Shown here piece after piece: positions 1 to 11,796 of a stretch of 64,000 bases of DNA. Below the pieces are notes generated by a model that saw only the letters and a list, made by a program, of their open reading frames with translations, ran no database searches and was not told the DNA's origin. The position numbers and the translations under genes are program-made. Numbering within the stretch: position 1 is the first letter of the stretch; the number at the start of each line of letters is the position of its first letter. The stretch is from Sweltsa coloradensis (lineage: Eukaryota; Arthropoda; Insecta; Plecoptera; Chloroperlidae), in contig JAMZAV010000055.1 of NCBI GenBank assembly GCA_024449915.1, forward strand, positions 496,001 through 560,000, read 5' to 3'.

Positions 1-2836
1 ATAACAAGTTTAAAATTACGACTACTGGCGTTCATAATGCTCTATTTACAAAGAAACCTGGCGTTCTCACATAAAGTTTTAGTTCAACTATTTATTTAGT
101 TCAAGTGATACGTACTTGTTTTATTTGCTTTGTGTTCTCAACTATTCCAAGCAGTACGTTTAATGTAAGTACATTGCGATCTGAAATGCATGTATACAAC
201 AGAAATCGTAGATTCTATTCAGTTAAGCGATTTTCTTTTACCCGCGACTTGTGTTTATTGGAAGAATTATCGATCGGAGATAAATAAATGGAACGAGAAT
301 GAATGCGAGTCTCGGAGAATAGGTCAACTGCAGCCCTTACTTCGACTAGACGGACGATCGCTGGAGCTAAACTGTTTTCTGCAAAGTCGAGAGGTAGATT
401 GCCGGCGACTCGGACTCAACTTGACGAGAAATTATTACCACTTAACTTCAACGTCTTTGACGTGGCTGAGGAGAAGGACTAATATGCTTGGGAGGAAACG
501 TTTGAGGTGCAAAACTAATGGCGTTATACTTTGTGATGTTCTATAAAAGAGTTGGCGATTGTTATGGATGTATGCAAATTGCTTCGCCCTATGTAAGTCC
601 GTGAGGTGCTGGAACGATACACCTTCATAACTTGTAACATCATTATAGGAAACAAGGTATTCTTTAACAGATGACTCCATTCGGGATAAATTCATCTTCT
701 TCTGACAAGATTAACCTAGAGGGATTCACAGATTTGCATTTCAGTTTATAATTTAAAATGCTAAACGATGTATCAACTAGCTGAAGAAAATGAAAAAAAG
801 GAGTTAAATATCCAAATAGCTCAGATAGTAAACTAAAATTTAAAAAAAAAAACTTATTTCAGATTTCAATTAACATGATGCCAAAAGTAAAGTCCACTCG
901 ATGATCTAAGAAGTAGTTTTGATGCGTAATTGATAAATGTAGGCCAATAAATAATTACACAATACCTTTTGAACTTGTTCAATCATATCCATGAACTCAA
1001 TAATAAATTTGAAACTCCCAAACTCTGTTTAGTCAGTAGCCAATATGTAGCTCTGCCAATACATCCTGGCAAACAATTGTATCTGTGTCAATAAATCAGT
1101 GTGGTAACAATGGAATCAATACCAACGTTCATTGACATTAGACCGACCAAGTTCCATCAGGGAGTAACTATTTGATTAACATTGGCAAACATTAGACTGG
1201 AACAGTACATATCCGCTACTCTTGTAGCTACAGCCAGGAACCACCCAAGGTGGTATGCACCGCGAATTAGTGTATAATTTAACCAATCCTAGAAGTTAAA
1301 TATTCATTTGGGCAGAATTATTGATGGTATTATTACGTTGAGCTGTCTACGATGAAACCAATGCACCTAAGCACAGTTTCACATTGAGTTTGTTTATACG
1401 CATTATATATTTGCAAGGTGGGAGGTGGTTGTGAAGGGTGGTGCAGATGTTCGTATCCGATTACTTTGATGTTATGATCCTCAAAGTACACTGGTACGTG
1501 TGGGTTGAGGATAGTCAGTTAAGATGCCGGATATACTTGGATTGTATGCCAACCCCTAACGTTTATCACAATTGGCAACCACAAGAATGTGTTCGGGCTC
1601 CGTTGCTCCGTTCGTCTGTGTGATGGAAGAGGAAGAGCCCTCCCTCTCTATCTCTTCGTAACCTACTTGCAACTTTCTTCGTCGTCCTCGCACGATAGAC
1701 AGAAGGCCGCACCACTAACACTATCGCCATGGTCAGTGTGGGCTGTCATAGAACACGGTAGTGCGTGTAGTTTCTAGTAGGTCCAACCCCTGGTTCTACT
1801 CGTGTCATAAACATTCCTCATTTCAAGCATCGCTGGCATTGATGACTTTTCCACGTGTAACTTCTCCCCCCCCCCCCCCAAAAAAAATATGGGTAAGGAA
1901 TCATTCAGCTTGCTATGATTTTGTTTCAAGCTAAAGTCCGAAAGACAGTCCACTTGAAATGCGCAGTTTGGCACATGCTTCAAGCATGGGGATGGCATTT
2001 AGTTTGGCACACAGCCATACGTTGGCCTATACTTGAAAAACATTAAACAATAAGTGCATAACAAAACAAGCGACGTGTCACAGTTGCGTGGTGTATGCAA
2101 CGTCATGTCTCTATTGAGTGCCATTAAAAATAATTACGAACTCACGAAGAAAGAACGAAGAGGGCATGAATTTCAGTTTACATGGTTGTTTCATTTGTTA
2201 AACCCAGACTTGTTTGATAAAAGACACTTTCTCTAAAAGTAGAACAAAGGTAAGAAATTGTTTGTATTATTTGCTAAAGCGGGTTTAAAAGGAAGTCATT
2301 TGGGAATAGGGACGTTATGCAAGTAGGTCATACTGATGCAGTGTTTGAAGAACGGAATAATTTTCACCTCATAACCTTTATTCCTTTTATTGTTTTTACT
2401 ATGTACTATCAACTTACTCAAAAGAGAAACTAACACTACAATCTACTATACTCATCTAATCCACGTTCGCCACCGGAATACACTAACAGAAACAAACAGA
2501 AGCGAGGTGTAAAGGTGTTTAATGATGTACATACACTTAGTCGGGAATAAGAGGACCACCAGTGGTAAAACATGTTGCGTTAAACCATACGTAATAAGCA
2601 CTTGTGATACATGTTTAAATACTGTGCACAACATGTACACGTACTGCTTACTTTACTGGACAACTTATACACATAGAAGGAAACTAATCGAGACTTTGGC
2701 AGCTCAATGCATATTTGATATCACTTAGATTCTAGCTTGGCAAGTAGGGGCCATAATACACGACGCAAAGCTTATCTATCATGGACCATTACTCCGGCTA
2801 TTGTTGGGAAACTAGGACAAGAAATGTATCTCTCTC
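1..2836. other. Unassigned AT-rich intergenic or intronic DNA
   Basis: No coding block with codon bias, no recognisable transposon protein and no RNA gene was seen. Open frames here are short and look random. There is a short C-run followed by an A-run near 1867-1886. A slightly GC-richer patch at about 1600-1760 shows no splice signals or protein similarity. If the two minus-strand exons at 2917-3186 and 41968-42849 belong to one gene, this stretch would lie within or downstream of that gene. Confidence 0.5.
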
Positions 2837-2916
2837 TATTGTTGGATCTGAGTTCGGATCACTCCACTGCGGATGGGTTGTGCTACAGCAATGCAGGGTC
2901 TACCTCTACGGGTTAC

Positions 2917-3186
2917 CTGGTGGTGATGAGGGTAGTACTCGGGGCCCCCGTTAACGAAGCGAAACCTGTAGGGGCTATGTATGGGGCACGTAGCCCGACT
3001 GTAGGACCGCTCCATAGTGTGGTAGGGGCTCTCGGCCAGCGGGGGACTGGGGGCCGAGGGGCCCGGCATGTTCCCCCATCGGGGCCCCGACGAGGGGGTG
3101 GGCGGGTACCAGCCGCCGGACCCGTACGGATCCAGGGTGAACACAAACAAACAAGCCTCTCCGAGGATTGAACCCGCGTGCGCACA
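2917..3186 (-). CDS. Probable internal coding exon, Pro/Ser/Gly/Tyr-rich protein, unidentified
   Basis: On the minus strand this block reads openly and ends at CACCACCAG|GTAACC, a good 5' splice site at 2917/2916. The most in-frame 3' splice site is GGGTTTCAG|TGT at 3187/3186. That gives 270 bp, exactly 90 codons, phase 0 at both ends. From about 3150 to 2917 roughly 85% of third codon positions are G or C, while the flanks are AT-rich. The peptide contains PPTPSSGPRWGNMPGPSAPS and ends NGGPEYYPHHHQ. The 3' splice site is uncertain because the first 45 bases overlap a tRNA-like B-box (GGTTCAATCC). The function is not recognised. A GC-rich SINE body is the main alternative. Confidence 0.5.
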
Positions 3187-3194
3187 CTGAAACC

Positions 3195-4212
3195 CACTCA
3201 AACTGTCACGGCACGATGGAGAGGTCGTCAAATATTAAAGATTGCGCAAGATTTTCAAACGAGGGAAAACATTTCCAAACGCGAAAATCATTTTGAGACA
3301 TGTTCTCGAAAGTTACAATCATTTTCCATTAGTGAATATTCAAGAAAGTTTCTGCCACGAAGTGCAAATACTTCGCGCGCCCTGTTTATTTAACGAGCAC
3401 AGCAAGTCCTACAGACTACATAATTAAAATGACACAATCACGTATAGCACGAGGGAAGATTTACTGGGCGTCCCGTGTTTGTTGTTGATGATCATATTTC
3501 AAAAGTAAATAGTGTCTCATTCGCCAACAACATCAGCGAGGTTACCGAACCGAACAGTCGTATCACTTACGAGAAGAAGCAATGTATAAAGTCGCACCGT
3601 TAGAGCGTAACCGGCGTCGAATCATTGACCAATGAGCTCTCGTCGGAGGCACGCGAGCGAAACAGCTGGTGCACTGTCGCAACACTGACTAGAGTACTCT
3701 AGTGGCGCGGTTTCCCGCCATGCAAGGCGAGGCGAGGCGGCACCTAGCGCTCCATCCCCAGCACTGATCACAGCCGCGGACGCGCGCGACGCCACGCCAC
3801 GCGTTGCCTAGGAACGACCCCCGCTACCCTGCCTAGTGCCTACCCTGCACCAGTCAGATCCACTTGCCGGCCAAATTAAAGCCCGAATAATGAATGAAAT
3901 GCATAACGTTAAGTCGGTAATACCTAAACTATGATGACGGGCGCTAACAAGATAATAATTTCTATAATGTGTATCACAAGCTTACGGGGCTGTCAACGTG
4001 CAACACATCAAGTAAGCAACAAGGTATGTTCGGAACACTGGGGGTAGGAGAGGGGTAAGTGTCATCGTTCATAGAGATGAGGGAGGCAAGACGCTGTGCA
4101 TACGCATACTAGATGTTGAAAGTTATAAGGGAAGCGCGTTACATGGGTTAAGTGTGGAACGGATGATGATTATTATACTCGTAAAGGCATATTTATCCGG
4201 TTATAGAACAAT
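3195..4212. promoter_or_regulatory. Intergenic stretch with CpG-rich patch at about 3540-3880, possible promoter
   Basis: The segment is mostly AT-rich, but about 3540-3880 is clearly richer in GC and CpG. It carries TTTCCCGCC, which matches the E2F consensus, and GTTGCCTAGGAAC, which resembles an RFX X-box. On the minus strand it lies just upstream of the probable exon at 2917-3186, so it could hold an alternative promoter. No TATA box or open reading frame supports this further. The assignment is an inference from composition and short motifs only. Confidence 0.25.
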
Positions 4213-4220
4213 ATGGACAA
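4213..4220. repeat. 8-bp target site duplication of hAT element, left copy
   Basis: ATGGACAA lies directly before the left end of the hAT-type element. The identical 8-mer is found directly after its right end at 13577-13584. Eight-bp duplications are the hallmark of hAT transposition. Confidence 0.85.
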
Positions 4221-4780
4221 CAGTGGCGTCGGAACAGGGGGGGCAAGGGGGCATTGCCCCCCCTAACTTTCATGCCATGGGGGCAAAGGGGGGCAGATTT
4301 TAGAGTTGAAAAATCAAGATTTCTACTCTACTTTTTGGGAAAGCAACATCGGATGATCTGTCAACAATTCATTTCCAGGAAGAAACAACCCAACAATAGC
4401 GCAGGAATGTTATTTTGGCTGACGTACCCCATGCCGACTATTTTTTTTAACCAGCCACCAGTCTTGTATTGTGTGTTGTCACTCACTTCAGTAAGAGTAA
4501 ACACGTGACTCAGACTCCCGTCTAATCCAACATCCCTTTGAATGTTTTTGCTAAAGTTATTGGCAGACGCAAGTTGGGATTTGGTTCCCTCGTGTCGCAT
4601 CGTTATGCGTAAAGTCATCTTTGGAGTGGTGTAGTGATTGTAGCGAAGTGGCAAGTGGGAAGATTATTCCTCTTATAATTATAAGTAGTGTAGTCTGAAG
4701 TGTAAGTGTGTGTAGTGTTTGTCACTGTTTCGTGTTTAATGTGTTAAAGATTAAATTGATATCGTAATTTTAAATATGAA

Positions 4781-4785
4781 CGTAC
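4781..4785. repeat. 5-bp target site duplication of BEL/Pao element, left copy
   Basis: CGTAC immediately precedes the TG of the 5' LTR. The same five bases follow the CA of the 3' LTR at 12435-12439. Duplications of 4-6 bp are usual for BEL/Pao integrases. Confidence 0.8.
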
Positions 4786-5413
4786 TGTTTACGCGCACTC
4801 CTCTTTGAATGCCTATTCTTCCTTTTTACATAGTTCACCTATCCCTCCACAGGTGCCAGTACGCATCTATTATTGCAAAATGCTGACCATAGTACTTTGA
4901 GCCGATTAGCGACTGCAATTACCATCGCCACGTACAGAACTCAGTGCAGTGTAAGTGAACTCAACTGTCTACGCGTCACGTACGCAAGTGTACTGACAGC
5001 ACCTCTCTCTCTCGCCACGTTACCTCTAGCTTTCGTGTGCATTCTCTCAACGCGCCCACCCTTCTCTCTGAGGGTAAACTCCACGTGTGTTTATTATAAT
5101 ATAATAACCATAACTCTCTCGCAAGCCTAGTGTAGTTTTTAAACATAGTGCCTTTCTACGCGCCACTGCCGTGTCATCTCGCCTGCTCCATCCATTGTCA
5201 CCACGTCGTCAGTACGCTCGTTTAACAGCACGTCCAACAGTACGTCCAACCAGGTATGTGGTAATAGCTCTGCTACCGGCACTATCCCTCTACCTATATT
5301 TCCATCCCTCATTAATTATACAGTCCACTCCCCTTCACTACCTAGGGCAGTTTTTCTAGAACTCTGGGCCGGGGGGCGTTGTACACCCTTTTCCCGCCCT
5401 TGGGGCCAAAACA
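4786..5413 (+). repeat. 5' LTR of BEL/Pao element
   Basis: This 628-bp repeat begins TGTTTACGCG and ends near CCAAAACA. It aligns along its length with 11797-12434. Landmarks shared by both copies include GCCACGTACAG, GTGAACTCAACTGTC, TGTTTATTATAATATAATAA, CATCCATTGTCACCACGTCG and CTTCACTACCTAGG. The first 560 bases look clean, whereas the last 60 already show the homopolymer-type changes of the interior. It should hold the element's Pol II promoter and polyadenylation signal, but no convincing TATA box was identified. Confidence 0.9.
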
Positions 5414-6300
5414 AAATTTTGGCCCTCCCCGGGCCGGATTTTAACCAGTGTTGATTTGGTTTTCGTTTGCATTTTTTGGGGCATCTCGTAATTTTTTTCT
5501 TTACATTTCAACCGGGAATTGTTCTCCCCCCTATTTGTTAATAGGGTTTGGTTCCTTTCCCTTGGGGGGCCTTTGGCTCGCCTCGCTGAAAGCGAATCGG
5601 GGGCCCCTTTTCACCCCAATTGGGTTTTTCGCCCCCCCCCTGCGTGCGTGACTTCACGGCGCACAGCCGGGCATTTTCATTCACTGTGCTCAGCTGGCCC
5701 ATGTTATTAACCCGCCTTTTTTGTTCTTAACTTTAAAATTTATTTCTTTTAAAAATTTTTTTAATTCGCTTCTTTTTTTGGTTTCAAAAATTTTTTCAAT
5801 AGTTGAATAATTTAGCTGTGTTTTCTTTGCTCGGGAAAAATTCACCCGCACGCTTTCCTGAGTTTCCCCCCCCCCCCCCCCCCCCCCCCATTAAATTTGG
5901 GTAGCATTCTTAGCGCTCGGCTTTTTAACAGTTGTGGTTTTTCTGTAATTTATAAATTGCTCATCTGAAATTTGCTTTTTTCGGGGGCTCGCCCTCCCCC
6001 CCCCCCCCCCCCCCGGGTTTCTTTGTAATTCATATTCGGGCTTTTTTGTTCCACGCAGTTTGTTTTATTTTTTAAACCCTTTACGAACGACAGCATAAAA
6101 AAAATTGTTTTTGGCCCTTTAAACCCAAAACTAGGGGGGGAAAATTTTTCGCCGCTGCAAAAAGGGATACAATTTTTTTAAAAAAACCTTAAAAATATGA
6201 TATTTTTCTTTTTACAAGCCTTTTCGTTTGGAACTGGCCTTCCCTGAAAAGGTTAAGTTCGATAAATTTCCAAGAGGAATAAATTGATTTGATTCAAAAC
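5414..6300. other. Low-quality leader region of the BEL/Pao element
   Basis: This stretch has long C-runs (about 5867-5889 and 5996-6014) and many T- and A-runs. No frame is sustained. By position it is the untranslated leader and the Gag start. A start codon cannot be chosen. Confidence 0.5.
5420..5446 (+). other. Likely tRNA primer-binding site of the BEL/Pao element
   Basis: The sequence starts with TGG, the complement of a tRNA CCA end. It includes CGGATTTTAACC, which resembles a T-arm complement, a few bases inside the 5' LTR. The surrounding base calls are poor, so the tRNA species cannot be named. Confidence 0.35.
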
Positions 6301-6358
6301 TTGATTCGGCGGTTAACCCCACTCGATGTTTTCATCTTCTCAAATTTAGTTTGATGAC

Positions 6359-7480
6359 TTGATTTTTGCAGCTCAAAAGCGTTTTTTTACTGTATCGAAA
6401 AGCCTGTTTGGGGTTTGCGGCTGGGGCCCACGGCCCCCCTCAGAAGGGGGAAAACTCGATCGCTTCGCCCCCTTTATTAAATTACCAACTTTTAATGGCG
6501 ATCTCACTCTCTGGCCTGAATTCTACGCACTTTTTCCACTTTTTATTTTGAAAAAAATGTTGCATTAAATAACTTTTCAAAAGGTTCCACTTTTTTAGGT
6601 CATCCCTTCGGGATTCCCGCTTGGGGTTTTAAAACCAAATTTTTATAAATCGGCAGAGACCTACCCTTTGGCGTACCCCGGCTTTGGTAAATCGTTTTTC
6701 AGAGAAAAAACTTTTTTTGGGCTCCCCATGTATGTAAAAGAAAAAAATGCGGGAGTTCGTACCTTTGAAAAATCGGGAAAACCAACCCCCTCGCTCCAGA
6801 AAGTTCCTAAAATTTTTCCATGAACCCTTGTGGACGCTCTAAAAGGGTTTTAAAAAATGGGCGATTTGGGCTGTTTTTCTGTTTCCTATCGCCACGCTGT
6901 CCCCACCTTGATCCGCATACACGTGGGCCCAATTCGAATCAAAGGGGTTTCTTCTCATAAAAACCCCCAAATTTAGCCCAACTAATCGGTTTTATCGGGG
7001 AGCAAAGTCGCCCCCTTTGGAACTTTGTGGCTTAGATCATCCATCTACTAAAGTTCTCCCCAAAGCTCAAACCCCTCCCAAAGCCTCGAACCCATTCACT
7101 CCAGCTCGGAAAGATTAATTCGTTGCTCGTCGAAAAAACCTTTCTCCTCCCACCCCGTCCTGGCGCACCCCGCTGAAGCGCCCGTCTTAAGCGCTCGGGC
7201 TTCGCGCTCGTGTCCGGGCTTGTGACGGCGGGTCACCCCTTTTCTACCCCCCCTTTTCCCAGATTCCTCAAGCTGTCCGTCGACGAGAAATACAACACTC
7301 TGCGCAATCAAAAAGGCGCGCGTTCAACTGTCTTGGGAATCCCACGAAGAAAGATTTTTTGCCCCAAAAAGTACTTGCCGTGAAGGGTCATAGTAAAGCA
7401 CCCTCAATCGCTGCTACAATTCAGCAGGACCCCCTTTCCTCCTAAAGTAGAAGCTCAGCTGCCCCTCAAACCATGCAGGA
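6359..7480 (+). pseudogene. gag: BEL/Pao gag region, frameshifted
   Basis: IKLPTFNGDLTLWPEFYALF at 6476-6535 is the signature of the DUF1759-type Gag of BEL/Pao elements. RFLKLSVDEKYNTLRNQKG at 7261-7317 is the segment that normally precedes the zinc knuckle. The cysteines and histidines that should follow at about 7318-7440 are scattered over different frames. Gag packages the element RNA and forms the virus-like particle. The frame breaks many times between these blocks, so no continuous product is encoded as sequenced. Confidence 0.75.
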
Positions 7481-7599
7481 CAACAAACCTTTTACAGGGG
7501 GGCGCGCACGGCTTGTAAAACCCCCAAGTCAGCGGCCACTCAAAGCGAAACTGCCATTCTGGGGGACTAAGGGAGGGATTTATCCGAAAATCATTCGGG

Positions 7600-8100
7600 T
7601 GCTTTTCAACCTTTTTTCGGCAGCCCTTGACTCAGGCTGCAAGTTTTAGGCAATAACATTTCCCTCTCGAAATTTCCCCTAGGCTTAAAAAATGCAATTC
7701 CAGCCGGGGAAATTGTCCGGCATTGGACAAAGGCAGGCCGAAACTATTTGGCATGGTGTTGTCCTTTGTGACCAGGGGTCTCGTTTAAAAACCTAAACGT
7801 ATCTTCGGCTTTGGGGAAGTTTGGGGTTCTGTAAACCCCATAAACTGGCCACATGCCAGCGAACTCGCTTCCTCTAGAAGTCTTCGAGAGATATCGAGGT
7901 CTTTTCCTTTTAGCCGTGAAAATTTTCACCTCTCAGAGGAGTTTTGATTTTTTTAAAGGAGCGGGTTTCCTCCCTTGGGACGTTTTTCCCCGGAAAGGGG
8001 ATGTAATAATAAAACGAAATCCTTCAGCTCTGAATCTGCGTTTGGCTGGGTGGTATTAGGTCGATTCAAGAATCGGACACTCCCTCCACGCACCGGCTGT
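7600..8100 (+). pseudogene. pol: BEL/Pao aspartic protease region, frameshifted
   Basis: ALDSGCKF at 7623-7646 carries the DSG active-site triad of retropepsins, in the form typical of peptidase family A17 of Pao elements. GIGQRQAETIWHGVVLCD follows at 7719-7772 in another frame. At 7975-8060, fragments such as NPSALN and GWVVLG match the end of that domain in BEL/Pao polyproteins. The protease would cleave Gag-Pol. The blocks lie in different frames, so the enzyme could not be made from this sequence as written. Confidence 0.7.
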
Positions 8101-8559
8101 TTTTGGGCCTCCCCGAGTTCCTCGGGTTTTAGACCGAACTCTGCGCCTCTTCTGGGAGCCCGAGGAAGTCTCTGTCCCCCAACAAAAGGGGTCCACCAAA
8201 AAACCAGTTTGTGAAAAAATCTTTTTCGTGTCTTCCCCAAGCGCGAGGGTGAAGGGGACGCTACTCGTCCGCTTTCCCGTTAAAAGCCATAAAGTTTCAC
8301 CTCTATGCTCAAACCCGCACCCCCCGCTTACCAAATTTTATTTGAGCTTAGAGCCCCGGGTCTCAGGCGCAACCCCGAGAAATCTGAGCCAAATACGCTC
8401 TTCATGAAGGATTTAAAAATCAGCGTGAGCACATGCAGCCTGCATTGCGCCCTGCGGTTTTTACGTGTTTCCCTCATAAACTGTGTGCACAAAGCTCCCC
8501 CAGTTCGATTACGAAGTCCTTTGTCGTCTTCAATGCTTATATCAAAAAAAGGATTTGTC

Positions 8560-9160
8560 CCCCTCTAACCAAAACCTCCTCGGGCGGCCCCAAAGTTTAA
8601 AAGCTGCCCTTCCCCCATTCTGACAAAGTTCAGGACTCCCCGGGGCCATCTCCCCGCTGACCTGCACAAAGGTACCGCCCAGATTCTCGTTCATCCTGAA
8701 GATCCCATTCAATAAAACCCCTCTTTTGGCCGTCCTTTCACCTAAATCTCCTGTCGTTGAGTATGAGCTCAAAAACAGTCCGAAACGGCCTAAACCCCCT
8801 CTGCTTTCCCTTGGAAACAACGCGTGCCCCTCTAACTGGTGATGGAAGGAGATCGCTCCCCCCCGTTTCGCGGGGGGCTCAAGCCATAAAAGAACCCCGT
8901 GTACATCGATGACCCTTGTCTTGGCCAAGGATCTCGCTCGGCTCGCCCCTTTTGCAATCTAAATTTGCAAGCCCTCATTTTCCCTCGGGGGTTTCGAATT
9001 CAGGAAATGGGGCAAAACAATGTTTCCCGGGAAACTTTTATCCACGCTTCCCCAAAGAGCATCTAGAAAAGCCCCTTGTGTTTTCCAAAGAGGGAAAAGG
9101 TATCAAAATTTTGGATTTGTTTTGGGGGTCCTCGCTAGACGCTTTTGTTTTATAAAATGA
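8560..9160 (+). pseudogene. pol: BEL/Pao reverse transcriptase region, frameshifted
   Basis: ADL followed by AQILVHPEDP at 8656-8706 is the BEL/Pao block containing the first catalytic aspartate. PVVEYELK follows at about 8751-8774. YIDD at 8902-8913 is the catalytic xxDD box, and GGFEFRKWGK lies just beyond at about 8987-9016. Order and spacing match a BEL/Pao palm domain, which copies the element RNA into DNA. Stops and frame changes separate every block. The long antisense frame at 8542-8928 is a shadow of this coding region. Confidence 0.8.
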
Positions 9161-9399
9161 AGTTTTCACTGGATCTGTCCCCTAAGGGGCACAACCTTTC
9201 TTAAAACGCCAAAAATCTTCAAACCACTTGGATTCCTCACTCCCTTCCGTTTTTGCGGGTTTAAGATGTTTCTGCAAAAAGTTGGTTTTCTCCCCCCTAC
9301 AATGGGCGACCCGCTCCCTGAAACCCGCTCACTTTAAAGTTGGGTTTTTCCGCAGTCGTCCCCACGATTTCAAACTCTCCTCGTTTCGCAAACCCCGAG

Positions 9400-9870
9400 C
9401 TTTTTCCCCGACAGTCGTGGTGTCCACAGGCTGGGTTTGGTTTTTGTGATGCCTCAGAAAAGGGGTTTTTTCCCCAGTTCTCTACCTGCACACGCAAACC
9501 CCGGATCCACCCCTTTTACACTACTCTACTGCGGCAAAAAGGGGGTCTACCATTGAAAACAATGCCCGTACCTAAGGGTTGGAATTTTCATCCCCCGCTC
9601 TTGCTATCTCGGTTCGTCCAGACGATCTTGCCTTCTCTCGGGCTCTCTCTCTGAAATTTCCCTGACCCCCTTTTACAAAGGACTCCATGATGTTTTTGGC
9701 CCCGGTTAGCTACCCGCCCCATGCTCAAAACTTTCGTTCCAAAACCCGGGGGGTTGAAGTTTTGGAGGGCCTTCCCAAGGGGCCCAAACCCACTGGGCTC
9801 ACGCGGGATAAAAAAGAAAACCCTGGGGGGGGGGGCTGGGGGGGTTTTCGCGGCTTTTTACCATCTGGGA
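9400..9870 (+). pseudogene. pol: BEL/Pao RNase H region, frameshifted
   Basis: GFCDASEKGF at 9439-9468 contains the first catalytic aspartate of the BEL/Pao RNase H. It is followed in the same frame by LKTMPVP at 9553-9573 and LLLSRFVQTILPSL, the position of the conserved catalytic-glutamate helix, though the glutamate itself is lost in a corrupted segment. The domain degrades the RNA strand of the RNA-DNA hybrid. Homopolymer-rich calls (GGGGGGGGG at about 9825-9845) break the rest. Confidence 0.7.
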
Positions 9871-10599
9871 AATGATCATCATCCTCTGGGGTTGGCCTTT
9901 GGGCCTCCTTCCCCCGCCGGGTTTACCACCGAAAAAGTGGCCACGCTTGGTCTCCCGCCCCCGGGGCGTCACACCTCGATTTGCCCGAAGTGAAAACTTC
10001 AGCCCCCCACTCTCGTTGGCAAGTTTGCACCAGATCCTCTTTCCCCGGGGTGGAGAAATTTTCGAACCCGCTCCCCCGTCAGCGGGTATTTGGTCAAATC
10101 ATACTTCATTCGACTCCCGTTTTGGCCCCCAAAAGCACCCCAAAGGGGTGAACCTCCCTCAGGAACCCCTGCAGCCGTTGAGTTGCAGGAAAGCTCTTAA
10201 ATCCCGTTTATTTAAAGGGAAAATAAAAAACATTACACGCCGATGAGTCCGCAGATTGCCCGCAATAAGAAAGGAATCGTTTTACCCTCGCGTCCCTTAG
10301 CCATTCATCGACGGGAGTAGGGCTTCTCAGGGGGGCCCCGGGGGGCTCCCCCCACTCTCTGCTGCCAGAAAATCACAGCTTTACCCCACTTCTTCCCCCA
10401 AACAATCCTTTTCTCCGCTCCCCATCGTGACTCGTTTCACAAGGGTTTTTACTCCAATTTCCCGGGCCTCGGACCCCTGCAGGCGCTGATTCAGAACGCT
10501 TTGGACGTAAATTTTTCCGCGGGCTGGGTCAGACAGCGCATAAAAGGGGCTCCCCTTGCCCAAGTTTTTGTGCAAAGCCTTACAACCCAAAAAAGGCTG

Positions 10600-11310
10600 A
10601 CCTCCGCAAAATTCGCGTACAACCCCACGTGCCTTTTTTGCACAAAGGGCAATGATTATGCTGGGCCTTTCTCCGTGAAAACTACAAAAGGCAAAACGCT
10701 CCAAATACAAAGGGGGTTTCCTATGCTTGTTTTGTACGCATGGCTTAAAAAAGCTGACACTGGAAAAAGGTTTCTGAACTCTAAAAAGAGGCCCTTTTCA
10801 GCAGCCATGGATAGGGTTTATCTCGCGTAAGAGGTCTACCCGCACACATCTACTCTGACTGTGGACGCAACTACGTGGGTGTGCCCCGTCCCATTCGTGA
10901 AGTGCCAAAATTTCCTTTGCCAAGTCTGAAACCTCGACCTCTGACTCTCTTTGCAAAAAAGGGGGGGCCCGGGGAAAACCAATGGCATTCAATTTCCCCA
11001 AAATGCCCCAAACCCCCCTTTGGCGGCTCGGGAAGCAGGTGGGGAAATCAGCTAAACTTTCTTTGTCGCCTCAAACTTGGGCCTCCTCAAAACGCCCTTT
11101 TTAAAAAAATTTGCCCTCTATTCCCCACGCTCGAGGCTTTTTGAACAGCCGCCCCCTAGGGGCTAGCCCAAAAACCCAGCTGATGGACCCGACTATCTTT
11201 GGGCCAGGGTCACTTTTGACCGGTGGGGACCATTACCCCGCTCCGCCCGGGAAAGGGATCGAGCCGGGCAAAAGGGATCGCATCTGTCACGCTGGCACCC
11301 CGTGAAAACA
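10600..11310 (+). pseudogene. pol: BEL/Pao integrase region, frameshifted
   Basis: DYAGPFSVKTTKG at 10654-10692 holds the first catalytic aspartate of the DDE integrase core. HIYSDCGRNYVG at 10845-10880 holds the second. FGG near 11018 marks the region of the catalytic glutamate. FLNSRPLG at 11138-11161 and PGSLLTGG at 11204-11227 are the conserved C-terminal motifs of BEL/Pao integrases. The enzyme inserts the DNA copy and produces the 5-bp duplication seen here. Motifs fall in at least three frames. Confidence 0.82.
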
Positions 11311-11784
11311 ACTAAACCAACATTCTGGGCCCTTTGGGTTTCCCCCGAGTATCTACCCTACTAGATTGGGCCCCGGAAAATGGACCGAAAAGCCCTAACC
11401 TCCAAGGGCGGAGATGGGTTTTTTGTGCTTGAAGCCCTTTCCCAAACACTCCCCTAAAATTGGCCAATAGGGGGCATCAACCCAAATTTTCACCCCGGTC
11501 GGATGGGGTTTTTCGCGGGCCCCCTCTATACCCTACCTTTATTTGGGGTCGGGATCTCGGGCCCCCAACCCAAAAACATCACCCTCCCTTTTGCCCTAAT
11601 TGCCCCCCCCCAAAACTCTTGGACAGTTTATATATATATCTTAATTCTAAAACAAAATCTGCTAAGAACTCTCATTTTTTTTTCTCCTTTTTTCGTTTTG
11701 GGCCTACCCCGCTTTTAAGCAACCTTTTGTCTCTTCTCTTTTTTCTACGGGCGATTAAGGGATGAAAAAGTTTACTCCATTTTT
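11311..11784. other. Region between integrase and 3' LTR, low quality
   Basis: No further protein motif is visible. This should contain the integrase tail and a short untranslated segment. Runs of G, C, T and A dominate. Confidence 0.4.
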
Positions 11785-11796
11785 GGGGGCCGGGGA
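11785..11796 (+). other. Polypurine tract candidate of BEL/Pao element
   Basis: GGGGGCCGGGGA lies directly before the TG of the 3' LTR, the place where plus-strand DNA priming occurs. The two C bases would be atypical and may be miscalls. Confidence 0.45.

Noticed and set aside
2836..3231. Single-exon gene across the whole GC-rich frame
   Set aside because: There is no ATG at the start and the third-position bias stops at the 5' splice site at 2917, so an internal exon fits better.
5860..6014. Long C-runs as G-quadruplex or regulatory signals
   Set aside because: They lie in the block of suspected base-calling errors, so their length cannot be trusted.
8542..8928. 128-codon minus-strand frame
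   Set aside because: It lies opposite the reverse transcriptase motifs of the BEL/Pao element and is a shadow of that strand.
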